From assembly GCF_009720745.1 (NCBI RefSeq), contig NZ_WNKX01000015.1, positions 1 through 64,000 of the forward strand: a DNA stretch of 64,000 nucleotides, read 5' to 3'. The number at the start of each line of letters is the position of its first letter. Within the stretch, counting starts at the first letter, position 1. Below, one piece after another: positions 62,883 through 64,000 of this stretch. The DNA comes from Massilia eburnea (lineage in GTDB: Bacteria > Pseudomonadota > Gammaproteobacteria > Burkholderiales > Burkholderiaceae_D). Made by a program: the position numbers and the translations under genes. The notes under the pieces were generated by a model that was given only the letters and a program-made list of their open reading frames with translations, did not search any database and had not been told where the DNA came from.

Positions 62883-63982
62883 GCACGGTCCGGGTCCTGA
62901 TCGTCGAGGACGATGTCGTTGACCGCATCGCCTGCCGCCGTGCCTTTGCGCAGGCGCCCGGCTTCAGCTGCGAGCTGCTGGAGGCGGAAAGCGGCCAGGA
63001 GGGACTTGATATCGCATTGCGCGAGAAACCGGACTGCATCCTGCTCGATTACCACCTGCCGGACCTGACCGGGCTGGAATTCCTGGCCCGCCTGGCCGCC
63101 GACCAGGGCGAGCCGCAGCCCACCATCCCCGTGATGATGCTGACCGGCGCCGACAGCGCCACCGTCGCCGCGGAAGCCATGCGCCGCGGTGCGCGCGACT
63201 ACATGGTGAAGGACAGCGATGGCCGTTACCTGGATTTCCTGGCTGGGGCCATCGACCGCCTGCTGCGCGAGCAGCGCCTGATCGACGAAAAGCAGCAGGC
63301 CGAGCGCGTGCTGCGCCAGTCGCAGAAGGAGCTGCGCGAACTGGCGGCCTACCAGGAAAAGCTGAAAGAACACGAGCGCACCCGCATTGCGCAGGAAATC
63401 CACGACGAACTGGGCGGCCTCCTGACCGGCATCAAAGCCTATATCTCGGTCGCGATTGAGCGCAGCGGCGAGCAGTCCGACCCGCTGTTGAACGACGCAG
63501 CCAAGCTGGCGCAGGATGCCATTGAAACCGTGCGCCGGGTCATTACCGACCTGCGCCCAAGTGTGCTGGACCAGCTGGGCATCTGGCCTGCGCTGGAATG
63601 GTATGCGGAGCAGGTGGCGCAGCGCAGCGGCTTGCGTTGCAGCTGCAACATTACGCCTGCCGCCATGGCGCTGGAACTGGATGCTGAACGCAGCACGATG
63701 CTGTTCCGCGTGGCCCAGGAAGCGCTGACCAATGTAGTGCGCCATGCCGAGGCGAGCGAAGCGCGTTTGCTTGTCGACCGCGATGGCGATAATGTGGTGT
63801 TGCGCGTGGAAGACGATGGCAAGGGTATCGAGAGCGCCGGCCTGTCCGACCGCGAATCCTGGGGCCTGTTCGGCATGCACGAACGCACGCGCCGCTTAGC
63901 CGGCGAATTGAATATCAGCGGTAAGGCCGGGCAGGGTACGACCCTGCAACTGCGCCTGCCTTTGGAGGATAAGAATGGGTGA
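62879..63982 (+). CDS. Receiver-HisKA_3 hybrid kinase (NarX/DegS-type output)
   Basis: A 367-residue cytosolic protein: receiver (about 1-125, phospho-acceptor Asp57 in LLDYHLPDL), a coiled linker (about 130-165), HisKA_3 dimerisation domain with His175 (IAQEIHDELGGLL) and HATPase (VAQEALTNVVRHAEA, DDGKGI, GLFGMHERTRRLAG). The receiver-first order suggests that phosphate from the PAS kinase or its receiver modulates this second kinase. HisKA_3 kinases usually act on NarL-type regulators, probably the gene beginning at 63975, which it overlaps by 8 bases. Confidence 0.9.
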   Translation: MSTVRVLIVEDDVVDRIACRRAFAQAPGFSCELLEAESGQEGLDIALREKPDCILLDYHLPDLTGLEFLARLAADQGEPQPTIPVMMLTGADSATVAAEAMRRGARDYMVKDSDGRYLDFLAGAIDRLLREQRLIDEKQQAERVLRQSQKELRELAAYQEKLKEHERTRIAQEIHDELGGLLTGIKAYISVAIERSGEQSDPLLNDAAKLAQDAIETVRRVITDLRPSVLDQLGIWPALEWYAEQVAQRSGLRCSCNITPAAMALELDAERSTMLFRVAQEALTNVVRHAEASEARLLVDRDGDNVVLRVEDDGKGIESAGLSDRESWGLFGMHERTRRLAGELNISGKAGQGTTLQLRLPLEDKNG

Positions 63983-64000
63983 CAAGATCACCGTGCTGCT
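63975..64000 (+). CDS. Start of next gene, probably a NarL/FixJ-type response regulator (truncated by window)
   Basis: ATG at 63975 follows GGAGGAT and overlaps the preceding stop by 8 bases. The eight full codons read MGDKITVL, the usual opening of a receiver domain. The operon context (HisKA_3 kinase just before) makes a LuxR-type response regulator likely, but the gene is beyond the edge. Confidence 0.5.

Overview
The window is about 64 kb of GC-rich betaproteobacterial chromosome. Gene content and order (chorismate synthase, MetY, malate synthase A with a divergent LysR gene, gloB-methyltransferase-rnhA-dnaQ-tRNA-Val, a DUF3079 protein, many c-di-GMP and PAS signalling proteins) point to the Oxalobacteraceae (Massilia/Duganella/Janthinobacterium-like). 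This assignment rests on recognised protein families and was not checked against a database.

Layout. 1-10.8 kb (minus strand): RhlE-like helicase running off the edge, threonine aldolase, ABC exporter, a lipocalin-fold/FtsX-permease pair without its ATPase, a DUF4124 protein, an FAD-linked dehydrogenase, a DUF2069 protein and WrbA. 10.8-19.7 kb: YihY, alpha/beta hydrolase plus MetY, a CBS protein, a REC/GGDEF-like/EAL protein, chorismate synthase and an MFS carrier. 19.7-22.9 kb: overlapping HDOD and PAS-GGDEF-EAL genes. 23-32.8 kb: AidB-like acyl-CoA dehydrogenase, Upp, Hpt protein, cold-shock protein, LysR/aceB, a DsbA-like isomerase, GloB, methyltransferase, RNase HI, DnaQ and tRNA-Val(CAC).

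33.1-53.8 kb: a non-flagellar type III secretion island starts about 360 bp after the tRNA. Seventeen Sct genes lie in one direction, mostly overlapping (D-E-F-G-I-J-K-L-N-O-P-Q-R-S-T-U-V), followed by a 1347-residue protein with a LysM-like C-terminus (candidate secreted substrate) and a MalT-type LuxR regulator. No secretin (SctC), gatekeeper, tip, translocator or class II chaperone gene is present. The same palindrome (AATCACCAA...TTGGTGATT) precedes sctD and the regulator, suggesting a shared operator. sctQ carries an internal ribosome binding site and start for a C-terminal fragment.

53.9-64 kb: MFS carrier with divergent LysR, DUF3079 protein, J-domain-like protein lacking HPD, Hsp20, HAMP/PAS histidine kinase, a one-helix alanine-rich protein, a DksA/TraR-type zinc protein, and a co-transcribed signalling cluster (PAS-PAS kinase, single-domain receiver, receiver-HisKA_3 kinase, and the first codons of another gene). 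Three long nested inverted repeats, different in sequence but alike in build, sit against stop codons at 14.9, 26.4 and 29.1 kb.
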